From Cryobacterium sp. N22 (GTDB taxonomy: Bacteria > Actinomycetota > Actinomycetes > Actinomycetales > Microbacteriaceae): 64,000 nucleotides of DNA. Below the pieces are notes generated by a model, which worked only from the letters and a program-made list of their open reading frames with translations, did no database searches and was not told the DNA's origin. How positions within the stretch are numbered: position 1 is the stretch's first letter; every line of letters starts with the position of its first letter. The stretch covers positions 62,001-126,000 of the forward strand of contig NZ_PJJP01000033.1 of NCBI RefSeq assembly GCF_002929555.1, written 5' to 3'. Shown in pieces: positions 1 through 7,701 of the stretch. Made by a program: the position numbers and the translations under genes.

Positions 1-191
1 AGATCGCACACGCAGGCCTCGGCGTCGTCGTGCGCGGCGACCATCGAGATCAGCCGCAGGCGGGCCGGGTCGGCGATGGCCTTGAGGGTCTTGGCGAGCT
101 TTTCCGCACCATCCGCGGCGAGCGCCTGGCGGGCGGGCGGCGGGCAGCAGTCGGCCGCTGCGGGGGCCTGCAGGAGTTCGACGTTCACCAT
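1..191 (-). CDS. arsR: ArsR-family arsenic-responsive repressor (N-terminal part, runs off the window)
   Basis: The visible 63 codons on the minus strand begin at an ATG at 191 and run off the left edge. The N-terminus has a Cys-Cys pair (ADCCPPP), then the start of a winged helix (EKLAKTLKAIADPARLRLI), and just before the edge ACVCDL. A CVC motif in this place is the As(III)-binding site of classical ArsR proteins. The gene is divergent from an ACR3 arsenite pump, with 96 bp between the starts, so it very likely represses that pump until arsenite binds. The recognition helix and C-terminus lie outside the window. Confidence 0.88.
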   Translation of the reverse strand, partial: MVNVELLQAPAAADCCPPPARQALAADGAEKLAKTLKAIADPARLRLISMVAAHDDAEACVCD

Positions 192-212
192 CCCCCCATT
201 CTGCCACGCGAA

Positions 213-233
213 TTGACATCCATCGATGCTGTC
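213..233. promoter_or_regulatory. Candidate ArsR operator overlapping a TTGACA box
   Basis: In the 96-bp arsR/acr3 intergenic region a TTGACA hexamer (213-218) overlaps a near-symmetrical element: GACA at 215-218, the perfect palindrome CATCGATG at 221-228, and TGTC at 230-233. The outer arms are off symmetry by one base. Its position between divergent ars genes fits an ArsR operator, but no -10 hexamer is convincing. Confidence 0.4.
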
Positions 234-287
234 GCCACACTCAATATCGACGTTCATCTATTTCTCAGCCGTGACCGATGGAGCACC

Positions 288-1394
288 ATGACACAGCCCG
301 CCCATGCCGCCACGCAGCTCGGCACCACCGATCGGCTGCTGCCGGTCTGGATTCTCCTCGCCATGGGACTCGGGCTGCTCCTGGCCGTCTTCACGCCCGG
401 CGTCGGAGATCTGCTGCACGCCTTCTCGATCGGCTCGGTGAGCGTGCCGATTGCGGTGGGCCTGCTGGTGATGATGTATCCGGTGCTCGCCAAGGTGCGG
501 TACTCGGATGCTCGCGCCGTCGCCGGCGACCGCCGTCTGTTGGTGTCCTCGCTGGTGCTGAACTGGCTCGTGGGACCGGCGCTGATGTTCGCGCTGGCTT
601 GGGTCTTCCTGCCCGACCTGCCCGAATACCGCACCGGCCTGATCATCGTGGGGCTGGCCAGGTGCATCGCCATGGTGCTCATCTGGAACGACCTGGCCTG
701 CGGCGACCGGGAGGCCGCGGCGTTCCTCGTGGCGATCAACTCGGTGTTCCAGGTCATCGCGTTCGCCGCCCTCGGCTGGTTCTACCTGCAGGTGCTGCCG
801 GCCTGGCTCGGCCTGGCCACGACGAGCGCCGAGTTCTCCGTCTGGGCGATCACCGCGAGCGTGCTGGTCTTCCTCGGCATCCCGCTGCTGGCCGGCTACC
901 TGTCCCGCCGCATCGGTGAGGCCACCCGTGGCCGCGCCTGGTACGAGAGCCGCTTTCTGCCGCGGGTGGGCCCGTTCGCCCTCTACGGACTGTTGTTCAC
1001 GATCGTGTTGCTCTTCGCCCTGCAGGGCCGGCAGGTCATCGACCGGCCGCTGGACGTGGTGCGCATCGCCCTGCCGCTGCTGGTCTACTTCGCGGTGATG
1101 TTCGCGGCGGGCTTCATTGCCGGCCGGCTGGTCGGGTTGCCGTACGCCCGCACGGCCACGCTGGCCTTCACGGCGGCGGGCAACAACTTCGAGCTGGCCA
1201 TCGCTGTGGCCATCGGCACCTTCGGCGCCACGAGCGGGCAGGCCCTGGCCGGCATCGTGGGCCCGCTCATCGAGGTGCCGGCCCTCATCGCCCTGGTCTA
1301 CGTGTCGCTGTGGCTGCGCCCCAAGCTGTTCGGCCACGAGCCGGCGCCCCTCCAGGCGGCGCCCCGCACAACGGCGGCGCCGACCGCAGTCTGA
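288..1394 (+). CDS. acr3: ACR3-family arsenite efflux transporter
   Basis: This is a 368-residue membrane protein of the ACR3 (bile/arsenite/riboflavin transporter) family, which extrudes arsenite. About ten hydrophobic segments are visible. The family-typical stretch ARCIAMVLIWNDLACGD (residues roughly 122-138) carries the conserved cysteine needed for As(III) transport, and AAGNNFELAIAVAI is typical of the later helices. The reading frame is open for 258 bases upstream, but the ATG at 288 gives the family's usual N-terminus (LLPVWILLAMGLGLLL) and leaves room for the shared promoter with arsR. Expression should be induced by arsenite through the divergent ArsR. No arsenate reductase gene is visible next to it. 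Confidence 0.93.
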   Translation: MTQPAHAATQLGTTDRLLPVWILLAMGLGLLLAVFTPGVGDLLHAFSIGSVSVPIAVGLLVMMYPVLAKVRYSDARAVAGDRRLLVSSLVLNWLVGPALMFALAWVFLPDLPEYRTGLIIVGLARCIAMVLIWNDLACGDREAAAFLVAINSVFQVIAFAALGWFYLQVLPAWLGLATTSAEFSVWAITASVLVFLGIPLLAGYLSRRIGEATRGRAWYESRFLPRVGPFALYGLLFTIVLLFALQGRQVIDRPLDVVRIALPLLVYFAVMFAAGFIAGRLVGLPYARTATLAFTAAGNNFELAIAVAIGTFGATSGQALAGIVGPLIEVPALIALVYVSLWLRPKLFGHEPAPLQAAPRTTAAPTAV

Positions 1395-1439
1395 CCCGCG
1401 AGAGGAGCCCCGCTGCAACTCGGCGGCAGGGGCGCCGGC

Positions 1440-1853
1440 TCAGCCGCGGGTCACCTGGATCTTCGACGTCGTCTCGGAGCGCTCGGCGACGGGCACCCGC
1501 ACCTCGAGCACGCCGTCCCGGTAGCTCGCCGAGACGTCGGAGTCCTTGCTGCCGATGGGCAGCGGGATGTCCCGGGCGAACGAGCCGTAGCGGAACTCGG
1601 TGCGGTAGCCGCCCTTCTCCTTGTGCTCGGTGGTCTCCTGGCGTTCGGCCTGGATGTGCAGCACCCCGTCGGACACCGAGATGTCGACGTCCTTGTCGGG
1701 GTCGATGCCGGGCATCTCGGCCTTCACCACGAGGGTGTTGCCGTCCTGATACTCCTCCACCCGCAGGGCGGCGGATTCCCAGTCGCCCTCGAAAAAGCGT
1801 CGCACGGAGTCGGGTAGTTCGAATCGATCGCGGCGCGCCACTCCACCAGCCAT
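1440..1853 (-). CDS. Hsp20/alpha-crystallin small heat-shock protein
   Basis: A 137-residue ATP-independent chaperone of the Hsp20 family. The alpha-crystallin domain spans roughly residues 30-125: it opens with LVVKAEMPGIDPDKDVDISV, contains GGYRTEFRYGSFARDIPLP, and ends with the conserved DGVLEVRVP strand. Length and architecture are normal for bacterial Hsp20. The minus-strand start at 1853 is preceded by AAGGAGA, a clear ribosome binding site. It is monocistronic. No HAIR-type (HspR) or CIRCE repeat was recognised in the short upstream region. Confidence 0.93.
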   Translation of the reverse strand: MAGGVARRDRFELPDSVRRFFEGDWESAALRVEEYQDGNTLVVKAEMPGIDPDKDVDISVSDGVLHIQAERQETTEHKEKGGYRTEFRYGSFARDIPLPIGSKDSDVSASYRDGVLEVRVPVAERSETTSKIQVTRG

Positions 1854-1937
1854 GATGCATCTCCTTGGGGGTTCGGTCTGTTTTTCGCTGCACAGAGTAC
1901 CCCCGCGCCGTGACCCGCGCAGGGCGTGCGGCTGGCG

Positions 1938-2306
1938 CTAGATCAGCTGCGCCGCGCGCAGGTCGGCCTTCAGCTGCGGGGTCAGCGGGTCGACGATGTC
2001 GTCGTATTCCCGGTGCCCGCGCAGGTAGGCCGCCGTGAACGGGCACAGCGCCACGACCCGCAAGCCACGCGCCCGCACATCGGAGAGCGCGGCGGCCACC
2101 AGCGTCGACGCGAGGCCCTTGCCCGAGTGGTCCATGCTGATCTCGGTGTGCACGAACACCCGCTGGCCGCCGTGGTCGGCGTAGACGGTGTGGCCCACCT
2201 GCGCCCCGTCGAGCAGCAGCACGTAGCGACGCTCGTCCTCGACGAGCTCGACGGTGCGCTGCTCGCCGGCACCGGGCTGGCTCTCGCCGTGCGAAGGGAT
2301 GCTCAT
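1938..2306 (-). CDS. Small GNAT-fold N-acetyltransferase (YjdJ/Gtn-like)
   Basis: A 122-residue single-domain GNAT protein of the short class (COG2388-like) found across actinobacteria. The acetyl-CoA-binding region is visible as DHSGKGLASTLVAAALSDVRARGLRVVALCPFTAAYL, where GKGLA replaces the usual R/QxxGxG/A loop. This class has a reduced N-terminal substrate region, and its substrate is unknown. The gene stands alone between Hsp20 and the MarR regulator, all on the minus strand. Start ATG at 2306. Confidence 0.82.
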   Translation of the reverse strand: MSIPSHGESQPGAGEQRTVELVEDERRYVLLLDGAQVGHTVYADHGGQRVFVHTEISMDHSGKGLASTLVAAALSDVRARGLRVVALCPFTAAYLRGHREYDDIVDPLTPQLKADLRAAQLI

Positions 2307-2365
2307 CCCCCCAGTCTGCCCAGCGCGTCGACGGATGCAACCCCTGGCGCCACCCCCTTCCGGCG

Positions 2366-2917
2366 CTACTCGGTGATGGGCACCGCGCCGGCGTCCGCAG
2401 CATCCGCGCCGGCCTGGGTGACACTGCGCCGCGCCCGCCGGTAGGTCGAACGCTTCGGCTGCTCCTTGAGCTGGCGGCGCACGTCGTCGAGGATCTCGGT
2501 GACGGTCATCAGATCGGCGTGGCTGAGCCTGTCGAAGAGCATCTCCCGCACCAGGTCGACGTAGCCGGGGATGCCCGCCCGCAGCAGGTCGAGGCCCGCC
2601 GGCGTCACGTGGGCGATGACCGACCTGTCGTCGTCGGGGGCCGGCTGCCGCAACACCAGCTCCTTCCGCTCGAGCTGGCCCACCTGGTACGTGAGGCCGC
2701 TGCGGGAGACCGTGAGCGAATCGGCGATGTCGGTCATGCGACGACCGTCGGTGCCGGCTTCGCCGATGCGCAGGAGAATCTCGAACTGCGCGAGGGTGAG
2801 GCCCACGGAGTCGCGCAGGTTGCGGTCGGCCGCGTACTGCACGATGTTCGACGTCTCGAACAGGGCCGCCCAGGCACGCATCTCGTCGGCCGAGATGGAT
2901 GGTTCGGGAATTCCCAT
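2366..2917 (-). CDS. MarR-family transcriptional regulator
   Basis: A 183-residue MarR regulator. The winged helix covers residues about 40-110: GLTLAQFEILLRIGE, then MTDIADSLTVSRSGLTYQVGQLERKELV as the recognition helix, and the wing RQPAPDDDRSVIAHVT. A positively charged tail follows the dimer helices. It is divergent from an Ohr-type peroxidase gene, the arrangement typical of OhrR, yet it contains no cysteine at all, so it cannot work by the OhrR thiol switch. The ATG at 2917 is preceded by GGAGGACC on the minus strand. A likely autoregulatory palindrome lies 22 bp upstream of the start. Confidence 0.9.
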   Translation of the reverse strand: MGIPEPSISADEMRAWAALFETSNIVQYAADRNLRDSVGLTLAQFEILLRIGEAGTDGRRMTDIADSLTVSRSGLTYQVGQLERKELVLRQPAPDDDRSVIAHVTPAGLDLLRAGIPGYVDLVREMLFDRLSHADLMTVTEILDDVRRQLKEQPKRSTYRRARRSVTQAGADAADAGAVPITE

Positions 2918-2939
2918 GGTCGGTCCTCCGTTAGGCTGA

Positions 2940-2952
2940 AAACAAGTTGTTT
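2940..2952. promoter_or_regulatory. Palindromic candidate operator for the MarR regulator
   Basis: AAACAA-G-TTGTTT is a perfect 6-1-6 inverted repeat in the 111-bp gap between the divergent MarR and Ohr genes. It is AT-rich, unlike its surroundings, and has the size of a MarR-family operator. It could control both genes. Confidence 0.6.
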
Positions 2953-3028
2953 CAAATACGAAGCACTTTGCGGCTCCGTGTCGAACGCTGAGTCCAGTGT
3001 GCTCCGCGCTACCCGAAAGAAGATAATC

Positions 3029-3460
3029 ATGACCACGGCCATTTACACCGCATCCGCCACCTCCTGGGGCGGACGCACCGGCAAGGTCGTCACCAGCGAC
3101 AACAAGCTCGACCTCGACCTGTCGATCCCTGCGGACATGGGCGGCGACGGCGGGCCCGGCACCAACCCCGAGCAGCTCTTCGCCAGCGGCTGGGCGGCCT
3201 GCTTCCACAACGCTCTCAAGGCAACCGCCCGCCAGAGCAAGGTCGACGTGTCGGAGTCCGCCGTCACCCTCACCGTCAACCTGGTCGGCAGCATGGCCGC
3301 CGGCCTCGACTTCGAGGTCACCATCGAAGCCCAGATCCCCGGCGCCGACCCGGCCACCGCGCAGGCCGCCATGGAGGCCGCGCACGCGGTCTGCCCCTAC
3401 TCCCGCGCCACCAGCGGCAACATCAAGGTGTTGCTGAGCGTCGCCACCGACGAGGACTAG
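3029..3460 (+). CDS. Ohr/OsmC-family organic hydroperoxide resistance protein
   Basis: A 143-residue thiol peroxidase of the Ohr subfamily, which reduces organic and lipid hydroperoxides with a lipoylated partner. Both catalytic cysteines are in family context: FASGWAACFHNALK (peroxidatic) and EAAHAVCPYSRATSGNI (resolving). The N-terminus (YTASATSWGGRTGKV) is also Ohr-like. The ATG at 3029 follows AAAGAAG. The frame is open far upstream, but that part is the antisense of the MarR gene. Control by the divergent MarR regulator is likely, although that regulator lacks cysteines. Confidence 0.92.
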   Translation: MTTAIYTASATSWGGRTGKVVTSDNKLDLDLSIPADMGGDGGPGTNPEQLFASGWAACFHNALKATARQSKVDVSESAVTLTVNLVGSMAAGLDFEVTIEAQIPGADPATAQAAMEAAHAVCPYSRATSGNIKVLLSVATDED

Positions 3461-3554
3461 CCGCCGGCCCACTTCTGCGTCCCGTGCGGACAAGTGCGTC
3501 CGGCGTACCGGAACCAATTGTCCGCACGGGCAACAGTTGCGCGCACGGCAGGCC

Positions 3555-4196
3555 CTACCCCCAGATGTCGGCCAGCTCCGCGGGTAAGGTCCTCAGCGCG
3601 TCCCAGCGCCCGGGCACCACCAGGCTCGGCAGCACGAACGACCACATCTCCACAATCCGCTGCATCAGGTCCGCGCGGCCGGTGAGCACGCCGGAGACCA
3701 CCTGCACACCCGTGAACGCCGGGCTGATGAACCGGGCGGCGGCGGCGACATCCACATCCGCGCGCACGTCACCGTCGAGGATCGCTCGCTGCAGCAGCAC
3801 GGCGCACGCCGCGATCCAGTCCTCGTAGGGCCTCACGACGGGTACCGAGAGGTTGCTCGACTCCATGGTCAGGCGGATGCCGGCCCGCGACACCGGATCA
3901 TCGCGCACCTGCTTGCCCAGCTCGAACGTCATCTGCAGCAGCACGTGCAGGCCGGGCTGTTCGCTGTGCAGCAGCTCGTCGCCGAGCCCGATCGCCCTCT
4001 TGTGCTGGGCGTCGATCACCGCCAGGGCCAGCGCCTCCTTCGACGCGAAGTGGAAGTACAGCGCCCCCTTGGTGAGCCCGGCCGCTACACAGATGTCCGC
4101 CATCGAGGCGCCGCCGTAGCCCACAGCGTCGAAGACATCGGCGGCGGCGCGGATGATCACCGCCCGGGTTTCCAACGCGCGTGCCTGTCGGGTCAT
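3555..4196 (-). CDS. TetR-family regulator of the gamma-butyrolactone-receptor (ScbR/ArpA-like) type
   Basis: A 213-residue TetR protein. Residues about 9-58 form the HTH (AVIIRAAADVFDAVGYGGASMADICVAAGLTKGALYFHFASKEALA), whose wording is close to the ScbR/ArpA/BarA autoregulator receptors of Streptomyces, and the long ligand domain is of similar size. A perfect palindrome 69-96 bp upstream of the start is an obvious operator. No butyrolactone synthase (AfsA) is visible in the window, so the ligand is unknown. The neighbouring divergent gene is a small membrane protein. Confidence 0.85.
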   Translation of the reverse strand: MTRQARALETRAVIIRAAADVFDAVGYGGASMADICVAAGLTKGALYFHFASKEALALAVIDAQHKRAIGLGDELLHSEQPGLHVLLQMTFELGKQVRDDPVSRAGIRLTMESSNLSVPVVRPYEDWIAACAVLLQRAILDGDVRADVDVAAAARFISPAFTGVQVVSGVLTGRADLMQRIVEMWSFVLPSLVVPGRWDALRTLPAELADIWG

Positions 4197-4264
4197 GACG
4201 CTCCTCGAGTGGAAACAGGCGCCTGGCGGCGCGGCACCGAGACCAATTCCGAAACAGTCTCACC

Positions 4265-4292
4265 AGAAAGCATACCGTTTGGTATGCTTTCT
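4265..4292. promoter_or_regulatory. Perfect 12-bp inverted repeat, TetR operator (ARE-like)
   Basis: AGAAAGCATACC at 4265-4276 and GGTATGCTTTCT at 4281-4292 are perfect inverted repeats with a GTTT spacer, between the divergent TetR gene and a small membrane-protein gene. Length and symmetry match the autoregulatory elements bound by ScbR/ArpA-type regulators. It probably mediates autorepression and may control 4415-4711. Confidence 0.8.
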
Positions 4293-4414
4293 CCAGGCCG
4301 GGCGAGCATTCCGGGGGGAACCTGTTTTCCCGGCCGACGACGATTGCACGACCGCATCATCCGCCCCGCGCCGCCGCCGGGCACCATCTGCCGGGATCGA
4401 GGGGAAACCGACGA

Positions 4415-4711
4415 ATGAACAGCACAGGAATACTCAGCACCACCGTCTGGCAGGGAACGCTCGGGCGTGCAGACGTTCTGGACGGCGGCGCGATCGATGG
4501 CGCCGCACTGGGCTCCCTGATCGGAGTGACGCTCATCGTGCTGGCCGGCCTGGGCGCCCTCGTGCTGATCGTGGCCGCCCTCGCCCAGGTCATCCGCGCC
4601 GTGCACCTGAGCGAACCGGCCCGAACACGGTGGGTGCTGACCGTGGTCTTCGCACCGGTGTTCGGCGCGCTCGCCTGGTTCGCGGTGGGCAACCGGCTCC
4701 AGGCCGGCTGA
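4415..4711 (+). CDS. Small membrane protein with a PLDc_N-like domain
   Basis: A 98-residue protein with two hydrophobic segments (about residues 33-60, LGSLIGVTLIVLAGLGALVL, and 72-90, WVLTVVFAPVFGALAWF). The pattern of helix, short basic loop, helix ending in W/F fits the PLDc_N (cardiolipin synthase N-terminal-like) small membrane family, whose free-standing members have no known function. The ATG at 4415 follows a GAGGGGAA ribosome binding site. It is divergent from the TetR gene, with the palindromic operator between them, so it may be that regulator's target. Confidence 0.65.
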   Translation: MNSTGILSTTVWQGTLGRADVLDGGAIDGAALGSLIGVTLIVLAGLGALVLIVAALAQVIRAVHLSEPARTRWVLTVVFAPVFGALAWFAVGNRLQAG

Positions 4712-4741
4712 CCCGCACCCGGCCGACCCGCTCCGGCGGGA

Positions 4742-5281
4742 TCAGGTTCGCGGCCGCACCACGAGCACCGGGCAGTCCGCGTGCCGCACGCACTGCTCGC
4801 TCACCGAGCCGAGCAGCATCCCGGCCAGTCCGCCGCGCCCGCGGGAACCGACCACGAGCATCCGGGACCCCCGCGAGACCTCGATCAGAGTCTTGGCCGG
4901 CCCGCCCAGCGCCACCCGGAACTCCACCGTGAGCCCCGGATGCTCGGTGACGGCGGCCTGGGTGTCGTTCACGAGGCGCTCCCGCACCGCGCCCGCGTAG
5001 TCGGAGTACGACGACACGTAGCCGAATTCCCAGTTCGCCGGGCGCGGAGCCGTGTCGATGGTCCAGGCCCGCACGATCGTCACCGGCACCTTGAGGCCGG
5101 CGGCCAGATCGAGCGCCACGGTCAGGGCGTGATTGGCGTCGGCCGATCCGTCGTGCCCGACGACGATGCCCGTGCGCGGGCCGGGCTCCTGCGCCGGTTG
5201 CGCGGCCGCCTCGGCGTGCACCGCCGCCGCGTCGCCTGCCTCGGCCCGCGGGTCCTTGCCTGTGCCCGTGTCAGCGTCCAT
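4742..5281 (-). CDS. Universal stress protein (UspA family)
   Basis: A 179-residue cytoplasmic protein with one Usp domain from residue about 35. IVVGHDGSADANHAL opens the fold. GSRGRGGLAGMLLGSVSEQC near the end is the G-2x-G-9x-G(S) nucleotide-binding signature, so this is an ATP-binding-type Usp. An Ala/Glu-rich N-terminal extension of about 30 residues precedes the domain. The ATG at 5281 has a strong AGGAGG ribosome binding site. It is likely induced by stress or starvation, but no specific control site is visible. Confidence 0.92.
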   Translation of the reverse strand: MDADTGTGKDPRAEAGDAAAVHAEAAAQPAQEPGPRTGIVVGHDGSADANHALTVALDLAAGLKVPVTIVRAWTIDTAPRPANWEFGYVSSYSDYAGAVRERLVNDTQAAVTEHPGLTVEFRVALGGPAKTLIEVSRGSRMLVVGSRGRGGLAGMLLGSVSEQCVRHADCPVLVVRPRT

Positions 5282-5476
5282 GGTGACCTCCTGCCGCGGA
5301 AGGCGGAGCGTCCGACTCCTGCGGTTCCTCCCATTCAACCGTCCCCGGCCTGCCGCCGGAAGAGCCCGGGCATCGCGGGCGGGGATTTCGGTGCCCAGAG
5401 CCGGTGAGCCGTGCCGGCGCCGGCTCTCGCAGCCGCCTCCCACCCGACGTCCGTACGCCTTCGATAGTCTCGGGGG

Positions 5477-6397
5477 ATGAGCTTCTTCGAGCGCCACCGC
5501 CTGCCCGCGCTGGCGACGGCCGCCGTTCTCGTCGTCGTCCTGGCCGGGGCGGCCCTGGTCGGCGCGGCCACGCGCACCGAACCCGCCACGGCGGCCCCCA
5601 CCGCGCCCATCGCCACGAATGAGATCGACCTGGCCGGCTTCCAGCCGGGCCGCATCATCAGCGATTACACCTTCTTCAACGCCGATGCGATGACCGAGAA
5701 GCAGGTGCAGTCGTTCCTGCTGTCGCGCAGCTGCATCCGCACCGACAGCTCGCCCTGCCTGTGGGAGTACCGCGAGAGCACCGTCGACCAGCCCGCCGCG
5801 GGTGCGGGCCACTGCGCCGCCTACCGGGGCGACGAGAACGAACACGCCAGCACCATCATCAGCAAGGTCGCCGAGGCCTGCGGCATCAGCCCCCGCGTTC
5901 TGCTGGTGCTGTTGCAGAAGGAGCAGTCCCTGCTCAGCCGGCCCACCGAGTCCGGCTACCTGCGTGCCACCGGTTACGGTTGCCCCGACACGGCCGACTG
6001 CGAGACCGAGTATTTCGGTTTCTTCAACCAGGTCTACAACGCGGCCTGGCAGTTCCGGCAGTACACCCAGGAGCCCGACCGCACCTACAAGATCGGTGAC
6101 ACCGAGGTGGGCTTCAACCCCGACGCCGAGTGCGGCGCCAGCACGGTCGACATCCAGAACCAGGCCACCGCCAATCTGTACAACTACACGCCGTACCAGC
6201 CCAACGACGCGGCCCTCAGCCAGCCCGACAGTGACGGCGACGGATGCTCCACCCACGGCAACCTCAACTTCTGGTTGTTCTACACGGCCTGGTTCGGCTC
6301 CGGCGACCCCGACCCGTACCCGGATGCCCTGGGCTCGTGCCTCAACTACGCCCACGGCCAGCCCTGCCGGGTGCCCGAGCTGATCCCGTCGCTCTAA
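5477..6397 (+). CDS. Secreted or membrane-anchored hemagglutinin-like protein of unknown function
   Basis: A 306-residue protein with an N-terminal signal anchor (ALATAAVLVVVLAGAALVGAA) and an extracellular domain. Visible motifs are FQPGRIISDYTFFNADAMTEKQVQSFL, CAAYRGDENEHASTIISKVAEACGISPRVLLVLLQKEQSL and the C-terminal GDGCSTHGNLNFWLFYTAWFG. This domain is widespread in actinobacterial secreted proteins, where it is often loosely annotated hemagglutinin. The ACGISPRVLLVLLQKEQSLL stretch looks like a lysozyme-superfamily (transglycosylase-like) helix with a glutamate, but catalysis is not shown. Several cysteines suggest disulfides. The next gene starts 29 bp downstream on the same strand. 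Confidence 0.75.
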   Translation: MSFFERHRLPALATAAVLVVVLAGAALVGAATRTEPATAAPTAPIATNEIDLAGFQPGRIISDYTFFNADAMTEKQVQSFLLSRSCIRTDSSPCLWEYRESTVDQPAAGAGHCAAYRGDENEHASTIISKVAEACGISPRVLLVLLQKEQSLLSRPTESGYLRATGYGCPDTADCETEYFGFFNQVYNAAWQFRQYTQEPDRTYKIGDTEVGFNPDAECGASTVDIQNQATANLYNYTPYQPNDAALSQPDSDGDGCSTHGNLNFWLFYTAWFGSGDPDPYPDALGSCLNYAHGQPCRVPELIPSL

Positions 6398-6426
6398 CCC
6401 CCACCGCACGCTCAGGAGGAACCATC

Positions 6427-7155
6427 GTGGACGTCCCCGCCGGCCGCCATCTCGTCTACCAGACCAGCCTGATGAGCGCCCTGCTCGACGGCATCTACGA
6501 CGGCGACACCACCGTGGCCACCCTGCTCGAACACGGCGACTTCGGCCTGGGCACCTTCAACGCGCTCGACGGCGAGATGCTGATCCTCGACGGCGTCTGT
6601 TACCGGATGCGGGTGGACGGCACGGTGGCGCCCGCCGCGCCCGGAGACCGGAGCCCGTTCGCCGTGGTCACCGAGTTCGTCCCCACCGTGACCATCCCCG
6701 TCGCCGGGCCCGCCACCCGCGATCAGGCGGTGGCGCTGATCAACGAGACCCTGCAGAGCGCCAACTACCTCTACGCGGTGCGACTGACCGGCGAGTTCGA
6801 GTGGGTGCGGGTGCGGGCGGTGCAGCGGCAGGAGAAGCCGTACCAACCCATGTCCGAGGCCATCCGGGGCGAGAAGACCCTGGAGTTCGGCCGTACCACC
6901 GGCGTCGTGGCGGGGTTTCGCACCCCGCTCTACGGGCAGGGCATCGGGGTTCCCGGCGGGCACGTGCACTTCATCGACGCCGACCGGCAGCACGGCGGCC
7001 ACGTGCTCGACTTCGCGCTGAACTCCGGCACCATCGAGATCTGCATCGGCACCGACCTGCACCTGGAGCTGCCGCTGACGCCGGAGTTCAAGAACGCCGA
7101 CCTCAGCCCGGACAACCTCGCCGACCAGATCGAGCAGACCGAAAACCACCGCTGA
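6427..7155 (+). CDS. budA: Alpha-acetolactate decarboxylase
   Basis: A 242-residue enzyme that converts acetolactate to acetoin in the overflow/butanediol branch. The Zn-binding His cluster is present as GGHVHFIDADRQHGGHVLDF (residues about 177-196), along with LDGEMLILDG and the GVVAGFRTP segment of the active site. The frame is open upstream, but the GTG at 6427 has a strong AGGAGGA six bases before it and gives the family's start (HLVYQTSLMSALLDGIYDG). It is probably co-transcribed with the preceding secreted-protein gene. No acetolactate synthase or butanediol dehydrogenase lies nearby. Confidence 0.93.
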   Translation: MDVPAGRHLVYQTSLMSALLDGIYDGDTTVATLLEHGDFGLGTFNALDGEMLILDGVCYRMRVDGTVAPAAPGDRSPFAVVTEFVPTVTIPVAGPATRDQAVALINETLQSANYLYAVRLTGEFEWVRVRAVQRQEKPYQPMSEAIRGEKTLEFGRTTGVVAGFRTPLYGQGIGVPGGHVHFIDADRQHGGHVLDFALNSGTIEICIGTDLHLELPLTPEFKNADLSPDNLADQIEQTENHR

Positions 7156-7168
7156 GCGGTCGGCTCGC

Positions 7169-7258
7169 GGGATCTCGACAGGCTCGATCAGCGGATGGTC
7201 GCGCCCGCATCGCTGGTCGAGCTTGTCGACGCCGTGCTGAGCTTGTCGAAGTAGACCC
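7169..7258. repeat. Degenerate cluster of the TGGTCGAGCTTGTCGA palindromic repeat
   Basis: The intergenic stretch after budA holds a degenerate copy pointing one way (ATCTCGACAGGCTCGATCA), then TGGTCGAGCTTGTCGAC and TGAGCTTGTCGAAGTAGACC pointing the other way. Together they can fold as a REP/BIME-like structure. Better copies occur at 36993-37057 and inside hsdM at 26372-26393. Confidence 0.75.
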
Positions 7259-7294
7259 GGCATGCCGACCTCGACCCGCAACCACGCGAACCCG

Positions 7295-7576
7295 TCAGAG
7301 CCGCGGCGTGTGGCCCGGCCAGAGCGCCGCATCCAGCCCGCGTTCGAGCTTGGCGATGGTCTCCATATCCGGCCAGGCCCGCCCCTCCAGGATGCCGATG
7401 AGGGTGGCGTGGTTCATGCCGCAGGTCTCCGCCGCGCTGCGGATGCTCCGTGACCCGATGGCTTGCCGCAGGTTGCCCGCGAACACCCGCGCGACCTCCC
7501 CGATGGCGTCGCGGGCGGGCCCGTCCGGCCACGCCGTGACCAGTTCGTTCGGCTTCAGGCGCATGGTGCGGGACAT
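7295..7576 (-). CDS. Small helix-turn-helix (XRE/Cro-like) regulator
   Basis: A protein of about 93 residues with a central HTH: FAGNLRQAIGSRSIRSAAETCGMNHATLIGILEGRAWPDMETIAKLERGLDAALWP. AAETCGMNHATLIGILEG reads as the two helices of a Cro/C1-type DNA-binding motif, and the ...ETIAKLERGL... helix is typical of XRE proteins. ATG at 7576, with a GTG one codon earlier as an alternative. It stands alone, convergent to a repeat cluster and divergent from the ABC exporter genes, which it might regulate (inference). Confidence 0.75.
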   Translation of the reverse strand: MSRTMRLKPNELVTAWPDGPARDAIGEVARVFAGNLRQAIGSRSIRSAAETCGMNHATLIGILEGRAWPDMETIAKLERGLDAALWPGHTPRL

Positions 7577-7701
7577 CACCCCAGCGTAAGGCGCTCGGCA
7601 GGGGTCCGTGTCGGTGCGCTCCTGCTAAAATTCAGCTGGCTCGGGGGTGCTGCTCCGCCATGTCGCCGTTTGGTTTCGGACATTCACTGTGAGGACCCCC
7701 G

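Noticed and set aside
30..287. Upstream extension of the acr3 frame
   Set aside because: It is antisense to arsR and gives an Arg/Gly-rich non-family N-terminus; the ATG at 288 matches the family.
4340..4414. GC-rich partial inverted repeats before the small membrane-protein gene
   Set aside because: Short, imperfect matches of the kind expected by chance in such GC-rich DNA.
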